From Photobacterium sp. TY1-4 (GTDB taxonomy: Bacteria > Pseudomonadota > Gammaproteobacteria > Enterobacterales > Vibrionaceae), in the NCBI RefSeq assembly GCF_025398175.1, contig NZ_CP099735.1, forward strand, positions 558,001-622,000: DNA of 64,000 nt, given 5' to 3'. This document shows, one piece after another, positions 52,772-62,875 of the stretch. The position numbers were made by a program, and so were the translations under genes. How positions within the stretch are numbered: the stretch's first letter is position 1; every line of letters begins with the position of its first letter. Below the pieces are notes generated by a model. It worked only from the letters and a program-made list of their open reading frames with translations, made no database searches and had not been told where the DNA came from.

Positions 52772-54105
52772 CAGGCGGCACTTCCTGCTTGTTCTGCTTG
52801 CGCGGCAACCAGGCTAATCCCCTGTTTTTCGAGGATATTACGGATTGTTTCAGCCTGGGTGCTCAGCACGTTGTGGGCCAGCAACAGCGGCATGGCAGCA
52901 ACCAGGCCAAGCACGGTCGTCACCAGCGCCATTGAGATCCCGCCGGCCATCACGGTCGGATCACCGTTACCGAACTGCGTGATCACCTGGAAGGTTTCGA
53001 TCATCCCGGTCACGGTACCCAGCAGACCCAGCATCGGAGCCAGCGCCGCCAGCAGCTTGAGCATCGACAGACCTTTCTCCAAACCCTGCTGCTCATCCAC
53101 AATGGTTTCCAGCAACCGGAGCTCCAAAGCTTCCACGGAACGTTTCTGCTCTTTGTTATAAACTCGCAACACACGGCCCAGCGGGTTATTCCCCGGCTGC
53201 GTCGGTTTTTTCAACTGAGACTGAATTTGCTGACGGATCACCAGAAGCTTGATCCCGCGGAACAGGGCAATCAGGGCACCAATCCCCAGCAAGCCCAGGA
53301 TGATTTTACCGACCACGCCACCATGTTCGATCCGATCTTTCAGCTCCGGTGTGTTGGCCAGTTGTTCCAGCATGATGCCGCGAGACGGGTCGACCACGGC
53401 CATTTGCAGGCCGGAATCCAACAGCGGTGACATCGCGCCGAATACCGGTCCTTGTTCCGGTTGTCTCAAGTACGGCGTTGCTACCCGGCGCTCGCCATCC
53501 CACGCGATATAGCCCTGCTCGCCAATCATCCCGATGCTGCCCAGTCGGTAGGCCTGAACATCAGATTGATAGCCTTCACCGTTAATAAACGGTACCGTCA
53601 CTTCACGCATTTCGGCACTGGCTGTAATTTGATCGCTCATGCCCTGCCACAACGCCGACAACTGAGACAGCGATGGCAGTGCCTTGGCTTCCACGACGTC
53701 CGCGACAACATCTTTGAACGCATGACGATCAGCACTGGTGACCGAAAATGCCATTTCAGAATCCAGCTCTTTTGCGGTCTGACGAACAACGCCAAACAAC
53801 TCACCCAGGCTGCCGGTTTCCAGACGCAATTGCTCTTCAAGCTGAGCCAGTTTGTTCTCATTCTCACTGAACGTTTCGCTCAAGCGCTCCGTTTCCTGCT
53901 CAAGCTGTACTTTCTGGGCTTTGAGAGCTTTCAGCTGAGCCCGGATTTGTTGCTCCGTTTGGCGGAAACCGGCTTCACGCTCTGCATTGTGGGCTTTCTG
54001 AACCTGCTGTGCTTGGCGGGTCTTATCCACCAGCTCCGTATTGGCCATGGCGGTGGCTGGCAACGTGAACAGGCAAAGTGCGGCGACTAACGCTTTAATC
54101 TTCAT
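52771..54105 (-). CDS. ttpC: TtpC, large ExbB-like component of the TonB2 system
   Basis: A 444-residue protein: signal peptide (1-21), long periplasmic helical and mixed region (about 22-260), then an ExbB-like C-terminal part with APMLGLLGTVTGMIETF near 355. TtpC was shown to be needed for TonB2 function in Vibrio. Overlaps exbB at its stop and follows the DUF3450 gene directly. Confidence 0.92.
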   Translation of the reverse strand: MKIKALVAALCLFTLPATAMANTELVDKTRQAQQVQKAHNAEREAGFRQTEQQIRAQLKALKAQKVQLEQETERLSETFSENENKLAQLEEQLRLETGSLGELFGVVRQTAKELDSEMAFSVTSADRHAFKDVVADVVEAKALPSLSQLSALWQGMSDQITASAEMREVTVPFINGEGYQSDVQAYRLGSIGMIGEQGYIAWDGERRVATPYLRQPEQGPVFGAMSPLLDSGLQMAVVDPSRGIMLEQLANTPELKDRIEHGGVVGKIILGLLGIGALIALFRGIKLLVIRQQIQSQLKKPTQPGNNPLGRVLRVYNKEQKRSVEALELRLLETIVDEQQGLEKGLSMLKLLAALAPMLGLLGTVTGMIETFQVITQFGNGDPTVMAGGISMALVTTVLGLVAAMPLLLAHNVLSTQAETIRNILEKQGISLVAAQAEQAGSAA

Positions 54106-54882
54106 TTATTTGCCCTCCACATGCACAGACACCGGTAAAGTCACCAGACTCGGCGCAGCCTGTTTGGTCGCAATGGCAAATGCCTTATCCACATTCGCAG
54201 CCATCTCGTTATCGAGTGTCTGCCAGCTGGTTTGACTGTCATTCCACGCCCAGTAGCGCGTGCCGTCTAAGCTACGGGCAACCAGGGAAATTCGGCCCAG
54301 ATACAGCTGCTCCGCTTCGATAGACTCTTCGGCAGAGAGTGCCAGCGGCCCCTGGAAGACACCCAGTTTGGTGCCGTAGTCCATTTCAACTTGGTACGCT
54401 TCGAGAATACGACGGTATTTCTCCGCATCACTGACATCCGCCTGCGCCATCATGAATTCCAGTTTGGCGACACGCGCCAAACGTTGCTGCTGACGGATAG
54501 GCTTGTCCGTCGCCACCAATTGCTTCAGCCCGTCGATCATCTTATACATCAGCGGCACCACACCCTGACGGGTATCTTTAATGCCGGCGATCTGATCGTT
54601 CAGGCTCTGTGCTTCCGCATTCTGGCTTGCTACAAGCCGGGCCAAGTGATCACGATACACCGTCAGGTTCTTCACTTCTTCCTGAAGCATTTCGACTTCT
54701 GCTTTCATTGCAAGTGCAGCTTCGGCACTTTTGTCTATTTTCTTCTGACTATAAGCAGAAGCGGCATTGGTTTTACTTTCAATGGCTCGGGCCGTATCAA
54801 GGCTATCGGCTTGAACGCCTGCACTCATGCTGACCATGATCAGCGCGAGACTGGATTTCTTTAAGTTCATCTGGCAATTCAT
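54106..54882 (-). CDS. DUF3450 periplasmic coiled-coil protein, first gene of the TonB2 operon
   Basis: A 258-residue protein with a signal peptide (about 1-25) and a long helical region (about 30-105), then a C-terminal domain typical of DUF3450 (RYWAWNDSQTSWQ). It is the first gene of the V. cholerae VC1548-VC1543-type operon, preserved here in order. Probably scaffolds TtpC in the periplasm. Confidence 0.9.
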   Translation of the reverse strand: MNCQMNLKKSSLALIMVSMSAGVQADSLDTARAIESKTNAASAYSQKKIDKSAEAALAMKAEVEMLQEEVKNLTVYRDHLARLVASQNAEAQSLNDQIAGIKDTRQGVVPLMYKMIDGLKQLVATDKPIRQQQRLARVAKLEFMMAQADVSDAEKYRRILEAYQVEMDYGTKLGVFQGPLALSAEESIEAEQLYLGRISLVARSLDGTRYWAWNDSQTSWQTLDNEMAANVDKAFAIATKQAAPSLVTLPVSVHVEGK

Positions 54883-54985
54883 CTTTTACGGGAATGCACA
54901 CAAATTTAAAATTCACTCCGTGAATTTTATTGAAAATACAAGCTTCTACATCCTGCTTGTCCGATTAAACGGTCAATATCTTAAT

Positions 54986-55000
54986 TGAAAATAAATCTCA
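54986..55000. promoter_or_regulatory. Candidate Fur box upstream of the TonB2 operon
   Basis: TGAAAATAAATCTCA matches the 7-1-7 Fur consensus at 11 of 14 informative positions by eye, about 105 bases before the first gene. TonB2 operons are generally iron-repressed. Confidence 0.4.
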
Positions 55001-55181
55001 TTTAAACATCTGGATTCATAAAAACAGGTCTTTTTTCGGTTCATTGTGTCACCGTTGACATCAGGTTCTTGTCATCGCAGTACTTTTTGCCAAAGGGCCG
55101 CAGCCCTGCGCATGAGTTACCGTGTCATTTTCAACGTGTAGAGGTATAATGCCGCGTTTTTTGTTTGATACGGTATAAGAA

Positions 55182-55622
55182 GTGACAGATGTAAATCTCG
55201 ACGAAGTACGTCGCCAACTGACAGAGTTAAACTACAAAGCAGATAAGATTCGGATTGTGACCGTCTCCGCCATGGATGAAGCCACCCTGGAAACCTGCAC
55301 CACTACTGAAGATGAATGCTTCTATAACAGCTATATGAATGTTATCTACGGCAAAGGCGATCGTTATGTGTTGGGCTACCGCTGCGAAGATCCCATCGTC
55401 GACCATGCGATTATCCGCAAAGGAGATCAGTACTTCGACCCGACCTTACAGGCCAACGGCAACTTTGTATCTTATCAATATGCCATCCTGACCGAATTTA
55501 CCGTGTTTGACATGATGAAGCACGCCAAAACCAACAAGGACTTCCCGCCGGATGTCGACTATCTGCTCAGTAAAGCCGGCAAGTTCAAAAATGTTATCAA
55601 CGTCGACAAGCTCAAAAAATAA
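55182..55622 (+). CDS. Conserved-looking hypothetical protein
   Basis: A 146-residue soluble protein, GTG start at 55182, with a TATAAT (55144-55149) about 35 bases upstream. Mixed alpha/beta with motif-like YVLGYRCEDPIVDHAII and DQYFDPTLQA. I do not recognise the family; the look is of a small enzyme or binding protein. Stands alone, divergent from the TonB2 operon. Confidence 0.65.
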   Translation: MTDVNLDEVRRQLTELNYKADKIRIVTVSAMDEATLETCTTTEDECFYNSYMNVIYGKGDRYVLGYRCEDPIVDHAIIRKGDQYFDPTLQANGNFVSYQYAILTEFTVFDMMKHAKTNKDFPPDVDYLLSKAGKFKNVINVDKLKK

Positions 55623-56052
55623 CACCGAGCCGGCTCCCGACCACCCAGCCAGTCTGTACATTGCAGACTGACTGGCTTGGCGTTCCGCGTCATAAGAGCA
55701 CATCTCTCTCCAAAAATTTCATCAGTGACCGGCTCTGGTTCGACATAAATTGTCTTTAAATCACGCAGTCTTAGCTGCAAACATCGTGATGGGGTCGATC
55801 TTTCTCTCAGTACAAATCACATCAAATCAGGGCAACGTTGCTCCCGCCCCCCTGCCAGGAAAAACATTTCCCCGCCAAATTTTCGTGTACAACCTCATAA
55901 TTCTGGGCCTAAAAAGCACCAAAACGCATTTACTCCGTGATACTCAATACAATCTATGGCATATATAGCAGCAATATTGTCACCGAACAGCGGTAAAATA
56001 GGCTGCTAACTCAAATACATAGTATTTCCAACAGTGCAGGGATCGGAAACCT
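55623..56052. other. Intergenic region, no convincing gene
   Basis: About 430 bases. A hairpin CAGTCTG / CAGACTG near 55650-55676 follows the previous gene and may end its transcript. A 72-codon frame (55750-55968) has no ribosome site or recognisable content and I leave it out. Confidence 0.5.
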
Positions 56053-56673
56053 ATGAGAATCATCGTGTTCATTTTCATCAGCCAATTACTGCTTGGTTGT
56101 TCCAGCGGCGTTTACGTTTCACTGCCTGAAAAGTATGAATCCACAGAGCAACCTGTCGGATTTCTGGCCGGTAGTTTAAGTGCAACCACCATCTGGCCCG
56201 CGTCCGGGGAAGGCCTGATCACCACCCTTTACATCCGCCAAATTGGAGATGCTGAGTACCTGACCGTCGCCAGCAACCATGAAGAGGCCGACTTCGACAG
56301 TGACACCCTGAAAGGACAACTGTTTTATCTCGCCTTGCCCGCCGGGCAATATCAACTATTTTCCATCGGCTTCAAAGGCAGTAACGGAAACAAGTCGATT
56401 TACTCCAAATCACCGGAAGAGCTGAACCTGACCTTTACCATCACCCCCGGTGAAGTCACTTACATTGGTCAGTTCATCACCTCCAGCCTGGTTGCTAAAA
56501 GCCAGTTGTGGAATCTCGAGTATCCCAGTGGCTACGGCTATATCACCTACAGCGACGCACAACAGCGAGACAAGCCTTTGCTGCAGGAGAGACATCCTGA
56601 AGTCGACCACCTGACCTTCACACCCGTGATGCTGGCTGAAATCGAGAGTCGTCTGACGTCCAGCCGTCCCTGA
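56053..56673 (+). CDS. Lipoprotein of unknown function
   Basis: A 206-residue lipoprotein: signal peptide with lipobox LLLGC and Cys16 as the acylated residue; residue +2 is Ser, so outer-membrane sorting is expected. The rest is beta-rich (TIWPASGEGLITTLYI, YLALPAGQYQLFSIGF, FTITPGEVTYIGQF), like a DUF2846/carboxypeptidase-regulatory type beta sandwich. Function unknown. Confidence 0.75.
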   Translation: MRIIVFIFISQLLLGCSSGVYVSLPEKYESTEQPVGFLAGSLSATTIWPASGEGLITTLYIRQIGDAEYLTVASNHEEADFDSDTLKGQLFYLALPAGQYQLFSIGFKGSNGNKSIYSKSPEELNLTFTITPGEVTYIGQFITSSLVAKSQLWNLEYPSGYGYITYSDAQQRDKPLLQERHPEVDHLTFTPVMLAEIESRLTSSRP

Positions 56674-56734
56674 GCCGTAATAGACTCAGGCTCAGCCTAA
56701 CCCGTAGGCGCGTAATCTGAGTCATCGACCATAA

Positions 56735-56769
56735 AAACGAAGCGAGAGCCCATGGCTCTCGCTTCGTTT
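56735..56769. terminator. Bidirectional terminator, lipoprotein / def
   Basis: AAACGAAGCGAGAGCC and its perfect reverse complement with a three-base loop, between convergent genes. Confidence 0.88.
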
Positions 56770-56771
56770 CT

Positions 56772-57275
56772 TCAGACCGCCGTTTTCAGATGCTTTTTCA
56801 CTTTCTTCAGTGCCATCTGCCTTTTGAGCGGTGAGAGATAATCGATAAACAATTTCCCCTGCAAATGATCAATTTCATGCTGCATGACCACAGCCAGGAA
56901 ATCATCCCGCTCAATGGTGATCGCTTCTCCGTGACGATCCAAAGCCGATACCGTCACTTTGGTGAAACGGGGAACATCGGCGTAATAACCGGGCACCGAA
57001 AGACAGCCTTCCTGCCCCATGGTTTCCCCTTCCCCGTGGATGACCTTCGGATTCACCAAAACCCAAGGTGCATCTCGTTGTTCAGAAATGTCGATCACCA
57101 CAATAGCTTCCGTACGTCCGACCTGGGTGGCCGCCAGGCCAATCCCATTAGGTGTGCTGTACATCGTCTCCAGCATGTCATCAATCAACGTCTGTACCGC
57201 GCTGATATCACTCACGTCTACGGCCTGCTCACGAAGCCTGCTGTCAGGCGCAGCCAAAATTTCTAGTACTGCCAT
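56772..57275 (-). CDS. def: Peptide deformylase (probable second copy)
   Basis: A 167-residue metalloenzyme removing the N-terminal formyl group from new proteins. All three motifs are intact: GIGLAATQVG (44-53), EGCLSVPG with the metal Cys (near 90), and QHEIDHLQGKLF with the two metal His (131-142). Not next to fmt, so likely a paralogue of the main def gene; vibrios carry one on each chromosome. Confidence 0.93.
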   Translation of the reverse strand: MAVLEILAAPDSRLREQAVDVSDISAVQTLIDDMLETMYSTPNGIGLAATQVGRTEAIVVIDISEQRDAPWVLVNPKVIHGEGETMGQEGCLSVPGYYADVPRFTKVTVSALDRHGEAITIERDDFLAVVMQHEIDHLQGKLFIDYLSPLKRQMALKKVKKHLKTAV

Positions 57276-57454
57276 GTATCCTCAGTCCCACATCCAAAAA
57301 TACTATTCTGGCACACTCTCCCCCATTCATGCCACCAATCGCATAATATTCGAAGCAATATACCGCATCATCCGTACAAACATTTCTACATTCAAATCAA
57401 ACAGTTCGCTGTTATAATCAATCAAGGCCCCGATCAAACACACGCTGGTACCCC

Positions 57455-58258
57455 ATGGATTTTGATGCCCTGCTGACGCTTTCTGAAAACGGCAAAATTT
57501 TTGCCAATCCACGCCGAATCGCTCTGCTGAAAGCTATTCAGCAAACCGGTTCAATCAGCCAGGGCGCCAAGCTTGCCGGCATCAGCTACAAAGCCGCTTA
57601 TGACGCCATCAAAGATATGAATACACGGGCCGCAACGCCGGTGATCGCCAGCGAAAAAGGCGGGAAAGGGGGCGGTGGTGCTGAGGTAACCGACTTTGGA
57701 CACCGGTTAGTGCAAATGTATGACCTGCTCGATACCATCCAAAATATGGGTCTGAAAGCCTTGAACGATCCGGGTGCACCGCTCCACAGCCTTTTGGGGG
57801 TAATGACCAAGTTTTCGCTTCAAACCAGCGCCCGAAACCAGCTCTTTGGCACCATCAGCCAGATTAAGCGCCACAGCCTGCACGATAAAGTCTGGCTGGT
57901 TTTGAAAGGCGGCCAACAGATTTGTGCGACCATCACGCAAGGCAGCACCCGACGGCTGGAATTAGCCGAAGGGAAAGATGTCATTGCGCTCGTCAAAGGA
58001 CCAGCCGTTCACATCCGCCCCCATCCGCTCAATGATATTCCCCCGGAAGATCCGACTTGGGATAATAGGGTGCAAGGTAAGGTAGAAAGCATTCGGGAAG
58101 ATCAGAATTCCGCAGAAGTGCTGGTCAAACTGGATGAATATGATGAGATTTGCGCGTTAATTGACTATCGGGGGAAAGAGAGCCCGCCCCTCGTCCCGGG
58201 CCAACCGGTCACGGCATACTTTGCCTCAACCCAGGTGATTATCGCGACCCTGTGCTAA
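57455..58258 (+). CDS. modE: Molybdate-responsive regulator ModE
   Basis: A 267-residue regulator: winged helix (PRRIALLKAIQQTGSISQGAK near 24-44, then the wing EKGGKGGGGAEVTDFG) and two TOBE-like molybdate-binding domains (about 125-190 and 197-265; SARNQLFGTI is the usual molybdate motif). It represses modABC when molybdate is present. No mod transporter genes are next to it in this window. Confidence 0.93.
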   Translation: MDFDALLTLSENGKIFANPRRIALLKAIQQTGSISQGAKLAGISYKAAYDAIKDMNTRAATPVIASEKGGKGGGGAEVTDFGHRLVQMYDLLDTIQNMGLKALNDPGAPLHSLLGVMTKFSLQTSARNQLFGTISQIKRHSLHDKVWLVLKGGQQICATITQGSTRRLELAEGKDVIALVKGPAVHIRPHPLNDIPPEDPTWDNRVQGKVESIREDQNSAEVLVKLDEYDEICALIDYRGKESPPLVPGQPVTAYFASTQVIIATLC

Positions 58259-58500
58259 TGCAGGGAAATGCAGTCATCGAGAAAAATATCGTATTCTGGT
58301 TTGGGTAACAGACAATCTTCAAACGACTGGTAGTCCAGATAGACTGCCCCGATCAGCAAGATCAGTGCGAAAGTCAGTCCGATCAGGGAGAGCCTTGCCA
58401 TCCAGGCTTTTCGTTGTTTCAGTCCAATCATCAGACACATCACCAGTGCAGGCGCAGTGGCCCACAGCACGGGGAGCATGTTCAGGTCAGGAAATACCAT
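58255..58500 (-). CDS. Small two-helix membrane protein, unknown
   Basis: An 81-residue protein with helices at about 10-25 and 36-55 and an acidic C-terminus with two cysteines. It overlaps the modE stop tail-to-tail by four bases. Not recognised. Confidence 0.55.
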   Translation of the reverse strand: MVFPDLNMLPVLWATAPALVMCLMIGLKQRKAWMARLSLIGLTFALILLIGAVYLDYQSFEDCLLPKPEYDIFLDDCISLH

Positions 58501-58684
58501 AGCCGGGAATCATTCTTCAGACAAATAAAGCCAAAGACATGATGATAAGGTTTTTTTTGCTTCCAACCAAACGTCTCCGCCAGAATTTACATTAAATGAC
58601 ATTTCTCTGGCGCTCGTCATTTTTCGGCTATACGGCTGTGGTATGTGATCCCTCCCTCCTTTTGCGCAAGATTTCCGTTTGAGT

Positions 58685-58700
58685 TCTGATTCACGTCACA
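58685..58700. promoter_or_regulatory. Candidate CRP site of the rbs operon
   Basis: TCTGA-N6-TCACA, nine of ten matches to TGTGA-N6-TCACA, 24 bases upstream of the first RbsR operator. E. coli rbs is CRP-activated. Confidence 0.45.
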
Positions 58701-58723
58701 TTTTGTATGAGAAAACGATGATC

Positions 58724-58739
58724 ATCGAAACGTTTCGAT
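58724..58739. promoter_or_regulatory. RbsR operator 1
   Basis: ATCGAAACGTTTCGAT, a perfect 16-base palindrome with the core GAAACGTTTC of the E. coli RbsR operator. Confidence 0.75.
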
Positions 58740-58751
58740 CTACATTTCAGC

Positions 58752-58781
58752 CATCGAAACGTTTGCGTAAACGTTTCGATG
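58752..58781. promoter_or_regulatory. RbsR operators 2 and 3, overlapping
   Basis: Two sites, ATCGAAACGTTTGCGT (58753-58768) and GCGTAAACGTTTCGAT (58765-58780), overlap by four bases and together make a 30-base palindrome with 28 symmetric positions. The centres of operators 1, 2 and 3 are 29 and 12 bases apart. Confidence 0.6.
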
Positions 58782-58857
58782 TTCATAAAAACAACAACTG
58801 TCGTCACGCGAGACCAATTCCACGGATTTGCATGACACGACTGATGAAGGTGCCACG

Positions 58858-59277
58858 ATGAAAAAAAGCGCTCTGATTAATGCCGATTTGTCCCATCTGA
58901 TTGCAACACTCGGCCACACGGATGAAGTGACCATCTGCGATGCCGGGCTGCCAATTCCCGGGGATACCCAGCGCATTGATTTGGCACTGATCCCGGGTGT
59001 TCCAAGTTTCATGGACACCATCCGGGCGGTTCTGAGCGAAATGCAAATTGAAGGCGTCGTCATGGCAGAGGAATTTGCCGAAGTCAGCCCGACACACCAC
59101 CAGGCGCTGCTGACGCTGATCGATGAAGAAGCGCGGAAAACCGATAAAAACATCGCTGTCACCTACATCCCCCACGAAGCATTCAAAGCACAGACCCACC
59201 GCAGTAAAGCGGTGATCCGCACCGGTGAATGCACCCCGTACGCCAACGTGATCTTTCAGTCCGGCGTGGTGTTCTAA
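58858..59277 (+). CDS. rbsD: D-ribose pyranase
   Basis: A 139-residue mutarotase converting beta-pyranose to beta-furanose ribose so that RbsK can act. Typical start MKKSALINADLSHLIATLGH with the catalytic His, DAGLPIP, and the C-terminal ECTPYANVIFQSGVVF. First gene of the rbs operon; I use the ATG at 58858 rather than 58828 to match family length. Confidence 0.96.
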   Translation: MKKSALINADLSHLIATLGHTDEVTICDAGLPIPGDTQRIDLALIPGVPSFMDTIRAVLSEMQIEGVVMAEEFAEVSPTHHQALLTLIDEEARKTDKNIAVTYIPHEAFKAQTHRSKAVIRTGECTPYANVIFQSGVVF

Positions 59278-59309
59278 CCCGAATTTTTGCTTAGCTGCAA
59301 GGAAATGAC

Positions 59310-60815
59310 ATGAAACAGCCAATTCTCGCGCTTCAAGGCATTGAAAAAGCATTCCCGGGCGTCAAAGCACTCGACCACGCCTGCCTCAATGTCTATCCGG
59401 GGAAAGTCATGGCCCTGATGGGCGAAAACGGGGCCGGTAAGTCGACCCTGATGAAAACGCTGACCGGTATCTACGCCATGGACGCCGGTGAGATTCACTA
59501 CCAGGGCAAGCCAGTCCGCTTTAACGGCCCGCGCCATTCTCAGGAAGCCGGGATCAGCATTATCCACCAGGAGCTGAACCTGATCCCGGAGCTGACCATT
59601 GCCGAAAATATCTTTCTCGGCCGTGAGCCGACCAATGCCCTCGGCGGGGTTCAGTGGGGCAAAATGTATCGCGATGCCGATGCCCTGCTCACGCGCCTGA
59701 ATGTGAAGCACAGCGCCCGAACGGCATTGGGCGACCTGAGCCTGGGCGAACAGCAAATGGTTGAGATTGCCAAGGCACTCTCCTTTGAATCTCAGGTCAT
59801 TATTATGGATGAGCCAACTGACGCCCTGACTGATACCGAAACGGAATCCCTGTTCAAGGTGATCAACGAGTTACGTGATCAAGGCTGTGGCATCGTCTAT
59901 ATCTCACACCGTCTGAAAGAGATTTTCGAAATCTGCGACGACATTACGGTGCTGCGCGACGGCAAGTTCATCGGAGAACGTGCGGTTGCAGAAACAGATG
60001 AAGACACCCTGATCGAGATGATGGTGGGTCGTCGACTCGACGATCAGTACCCACGCATTGCGGTTCAACACGGCACCACCTGCCTCGAGGTGAAAAACCT
60101 CCACGGAGCGGGATTGAACAATGTCAGCTTCACGCTGGATCGCGGTGAAATCCTCGGCATTTCCGGCCTGATGGGCGCGGGCCGAACCGAACTGATGAAA
60201 GTCATTTACGGTGCCCTGCCCCGTCAATCCGGCGATGTGCTGTTGAATGGCAAGCCCATCAACCCAACCACACCGCAAGAAGGCCTGGCCAGCGGGATTG
60301 CCTACATTTCGGAAGATCGCAAAGGCGACGGTCTGGTGCTGGGCTTATCCGTTAAAGAAAACATGTCGATTTGCGCCCTCGACCAATTGTCAACCGGGAT
60401 CCAGCTTAATCACCCTGAAGAAGTGACCGCGGTCGACGACTTTATTCGCCTGTTCAACATCAAAACGCCGAGCCGGGATCAAATCATCGGCAACCTGTCG
60501 GGCGGGAATCAGCAGAAAGTGGCCATCGCCAAGGGATTGATGACCAAGCCCAAAGTGCTGATCCTCGACGAGCCGACCCGCGGCGTGGACGTGGGTGCGA
60601 AAAAAGAGATTTATCAGCTGATCAATCAATTTAAAGCCGAAGGAATGAGCATCATTCTGGTGTCCTCGGAAATGCCGGAAGTCCTCGGCATGAGTGACCG
60701 GATCCTGGTGATGCACGAAGGCCGGATCAGCGGCGAATTCAAGGCTTCAGAGGCCGATCAAGAAAAACTACTTGCCTGTGCGGTGGGCAAACAGACCAAT
60801 GAGGTAGCAGCATGA
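59310..60815 (+). CDS. rbsA: Ribose ABC transporter ATP-binding protein
   Basis: A 501-residue double ATPase. First half: Walker [10 protein letters not shown] near 37, signature [15 protein letters not shown], Walker [11 protein letters not shown]. Second half is of the degenerate type (Walker A position GLMGAGRTE), with signature [15 protein letters not shown] and Walker [12 protein letters not shown]. Overlaps rbsC start by four bases. Confidence 0.96.
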   Translation: MKQPILALQGIEKAFPGVKALDHACLNVYPGKVMALMGENGAGKSTLMKTLTGIYAMDAGEIHYQGKPVRFNGPRHSQEAGISIIHQELNLIPELTIAENIFLGREPTNALGGVQWGKMYRDADALLTRLNVKHSARTALGDLSLGEQQMVEIAKALSFESQVIIMDEPTDALTDTETESLFKVINELRDQGCGIVYISHRLKEIFEICDDITVLRDGKFIGERAVAETDEDTLIEMMVGRRLDDQYPRIAVQHGTTCLEVKNLHGAGLNNVSFTLDRGEILGISGLMGAGRTELMKVIYGALPRQSGDVLLNGKPINPTTPQEGLASGIAYISEDRKGDGLVLGLSVKENMSICALDQLSTGIQLNHPEEVTAVDDFIRLFNIKTPSRDQIIGNLSGGNQQKVAIAKGLMTKPKVLILDEPTRGVDVGAKKEIYQLINQFKAEGMSIILVSSEMPEVLGMSDRILVMHEGRISGEFKASEADQEKLLACAVGKQTNEVAA

Positions 60816-61795
60816 GCACCAACGCGATGACCAAATCCCCGACCAACGAGAATAAAAAACGATTCAGCAAAGCCTGGCTCATTGAACAAAAATCACTGAT
60901 TGCGCTGCTGTTTCTGATTGTCGTGGTGTCATTCCTGAACCCGAATTTCTTTACGGTTGACAATATTCTTAACATTCTGCGCCAGACCTCAGTCAATGCC
61001 ATTATTGCCGTCGGCATGACCCTGGTGATCCTGACCGCCGGGATTGACCTCAGTGTCGGCTCGGTTCTGGCCCTCTCGGGCGCATTGGCCGCGACGCTGA
61101 TCGGCATGGAAGTACCGGTGATGGTTGCGGTACCAACCGCGCTGTTGGCCGGTGCCGCGCTCGGCGCCATCAGTGGCGTCATCATTGCCAAAGGTAAAGT
61201 GCAGGCCTTTATTGCCACGCTGGTCACCATGACCCTGCTGCGCGGTGTCACTATGGTGTTCACCGAGGGTCGCCCGGTTTCAACCGGTTTTACCGATGTA
61301 GCTGACAGCTTTGCCTGGTTCGGAACCGGCTACGCGCTGGGCGTTCCGGTGCCAATCTGGCTGATGGTGATTGTTTTCGCTGCCATTTGGTATCTGCTGA
61401 ACCACACCCGCTTTGGCCGGTACATCTATGCCCTGGGCGGCAACGAGTCGGCCACGCGCCTGTCCGGCATCAACGTCGATCGCGTCAAGATTGGTGTGTA
61501 CGCCATCTGTGGCCTACTGGCTGCGCTGGCCGGGATTATCGTGACCTCTCGCCTTTCCTCGGCACAACCGACTGCCGGGATGGGCTACGAGCTGGATGCC
61601 ATTGCCGCGGTTGTCCTTGGTGGCACCAGCCTGGCCGGCGGTAAAGGCCGGATTATGGGCACCCTGATTGGCGCCCTGATCATCGGCTTCCTGAATAATG
61701 CCCTGAACCTGTTGGACGTCTCGTCCTATTACCAAATGATTGCCAAAGCAAGCGTGATTCTGCTGGCGGTCATGGTCGATAACAAAAACAAGTAA
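60812..61795 (+). CDS. rbsC: Ribose ABC transporter permease
   Basis: A 327-residue inner-membrane permease of the BPD_transp_2 family with about nine or ten helices; [15 protein letters not shown] near 72 and [19 protein letters not shown] near 272 are family motifs. Works with RbsA and RbsB. Confidence 0.95.
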   Translation: MSTNAMTKSPTNENKKRFSKAWLIEQKSLIALLFLIVVVSFLNPNFFTVDNILNILRQTSVNAIIAVGMTLVILTAGIDLSVGSVLALSGALAATLIGMEVPVMVAVPTALLAGAALGAISGVIIAKGKVQAFIATLVTMTLLRGVTMVFTEGRPVSTGFTDVADSFAWFGTGYALGVPVPIWLMVIVFAAIWYLLNHTRFGRYIYALGGNESATRLSGINVDRVKIGVYAICGLLAALAGIIVTSRLSSAQPTAGMGYELDAIAAVVLGGTSLAGGKGRIMGTLIGALIIGFLNNALNLLDVSSYYQMIAKASVILLAVMVDNKNK

Positions 61796-61805
61796 ACCTC
61801 TGACG

Positions 61806-61825
61806 CGGGCTTCCCCCGGCCCGCA
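61806..61825 (+). other. Hairpin between rbsC and rbsB
   Basis: GCGGGC and GCCCGC arms, loop TTCCCCCG. No T-run. May protect the transcript upstream of the abundant binding-protein message. Confidence 0.4.
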
Positions 61826-61855
61826 ATTACCCGACATCTGTAGAAGGAAATCACA

Positions 61856-62734
61856 ATGAAAAAGTTAGCAACCCTGATCTCTGCTGCCATGCTGTCTGCC
61901 TCTTTCAGCTCGACTGCGGCAGCCCAGGACACCCTGGCGATGGTCGTCTCGACCCTGAATAACCCGTTCTTCGTCACCATGAAAGAAGGCGCGGAGGCCA
62001 AAGCGCAGGCGCTGGGTTACAGCCTGATTGTGCTGGACTCGCAAAATGACCCGAGCAAAGAGCTGTCGAACATTGAAGATCTGACCGTTCGCGGCGTCAA
62101 AGCCATCCTGATCAACCCAACGGATTCGGATGCTGTTTCGAATGCAATCCGCATGGCCAACCGCTCTGGGATCCCGGTACTCACGCTGGACCGCGGCGCC
62201 AGCCGGGGCAAAGTGGTCAGCCACATCGCTTCGGACAACGTTGCCGGGGGTGAAATGGCCGGTCAGTTCATCATGGAAAAAGTCGGTGAGAAAGCTCGCG
62301 TGATCCAACTGGAAGGCATTGCCGGTACCTCTGCTGCCCGTGAGCGCGGCCAGGGCTTCATGAATGCCGTGAAAGCCAACAAACTAAACCTGCTGGCCAG
62401 CCAGCCGGCGGATTTCGACCGCACCAAGGGCCTGAACGTGATGGAAAACATGCTGGCAGCCAACCCGGATGTCCAGGCCGTTTTTGCCCAGAACGACGAA
62501 ATGGCACTGGGTGCCCTGCGCGCAGTCCAGGCATCAGGTAAAGACGTCCTGATTGTCGGCTTCGACGGCACCGATGACGGTATTGCAGCAGTGAAACGCG
62601 GCAAACTGGGCGCCACCATTGCGCAGCAACCAGACCTGATTGGTGCCCTGGGCGTCGAAACTGCCGATAAGGTATTGAAAGGCGAGCAAGTTGAGGCCAA
62701 CATTCCGGTACCACTCAAAGTGATCACTCAGTAA
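61856..62734 (+). CDS. rbsB: Ribose periplasmic binding protein
   Basis: A 292-residue periplasmic protein with a signal peptide (1-23, ending AAA-Q) and ribose-family fold: [16 protein letters not shown] near 32, [41 protein letters not shown] near 110, [22 protein letters not shown]. Supplies ribose to RbsAC and possibly to chemotaxis. Confidence 0.96.
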   Translation: MKKLATLISAAMLSASFSSTAAAQDTLAMVVSTLNNPFFVTMKEGAEAKAQALGYSLIVLDSQNDPSKELSNIEDLTVRGVKAILINPTDSDAVSNAIRMANRSGIPVLTLDRGASRGKVVSHIASDNVAGGEMAGQFIMEKVGEKARVIQLEGIAGTSAARERGQGFMNAVKANKLNLLASQPADFDRTKGLNVMENMLAANPDVQAVFAQNDEMALGALRAVQASGKDVLIVGFDGTDDGIAAVKRGKLGATIAQQPDLIGALGVETADKVLKGEQVEANIPVPLKVITQ

Positions 62735-62742
62735 AATCCACA

Positions 62743-62776
62743 GGCAGGTCTCCCGGTTGCCGCCGGGAGACCTGCC
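62743..62776. other. Strong 14-base hairpin between rbsB and rbsK
   Basis: GGCAGGTCTCCCGG and CCGGGAGACCTGCC with a six-base loop, no T-run. Typical of an mRNA-stabilising or partial-termination element after the binding-protein gene, which lowers rbsK and rbsR relative to rbsB. Confidence 0.6.
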
Positions 62777-62875
62777 CGATTCCTGCCAGTTTGCATCGTT
62801 TAGCCCCCGCACCCGGCTAACCCATACAATTTGGCCCGATTAAAACGGCAAGTATAAAATTATAAAGGTTTCACG

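Larger units (their letters stand above)
58501..58857. promoter_or_regulatory. rbs operon control region
   Basis: About 360 bases with no gene. It holds the CRP and RbsR site candidates listed below. Confidence 0.6.

Noticed and set aside
55750..55968. 72-codon frame after the 55.2 kb gene
   Set aside because: No ribosome site, low-complexity translation, no recognisable features.
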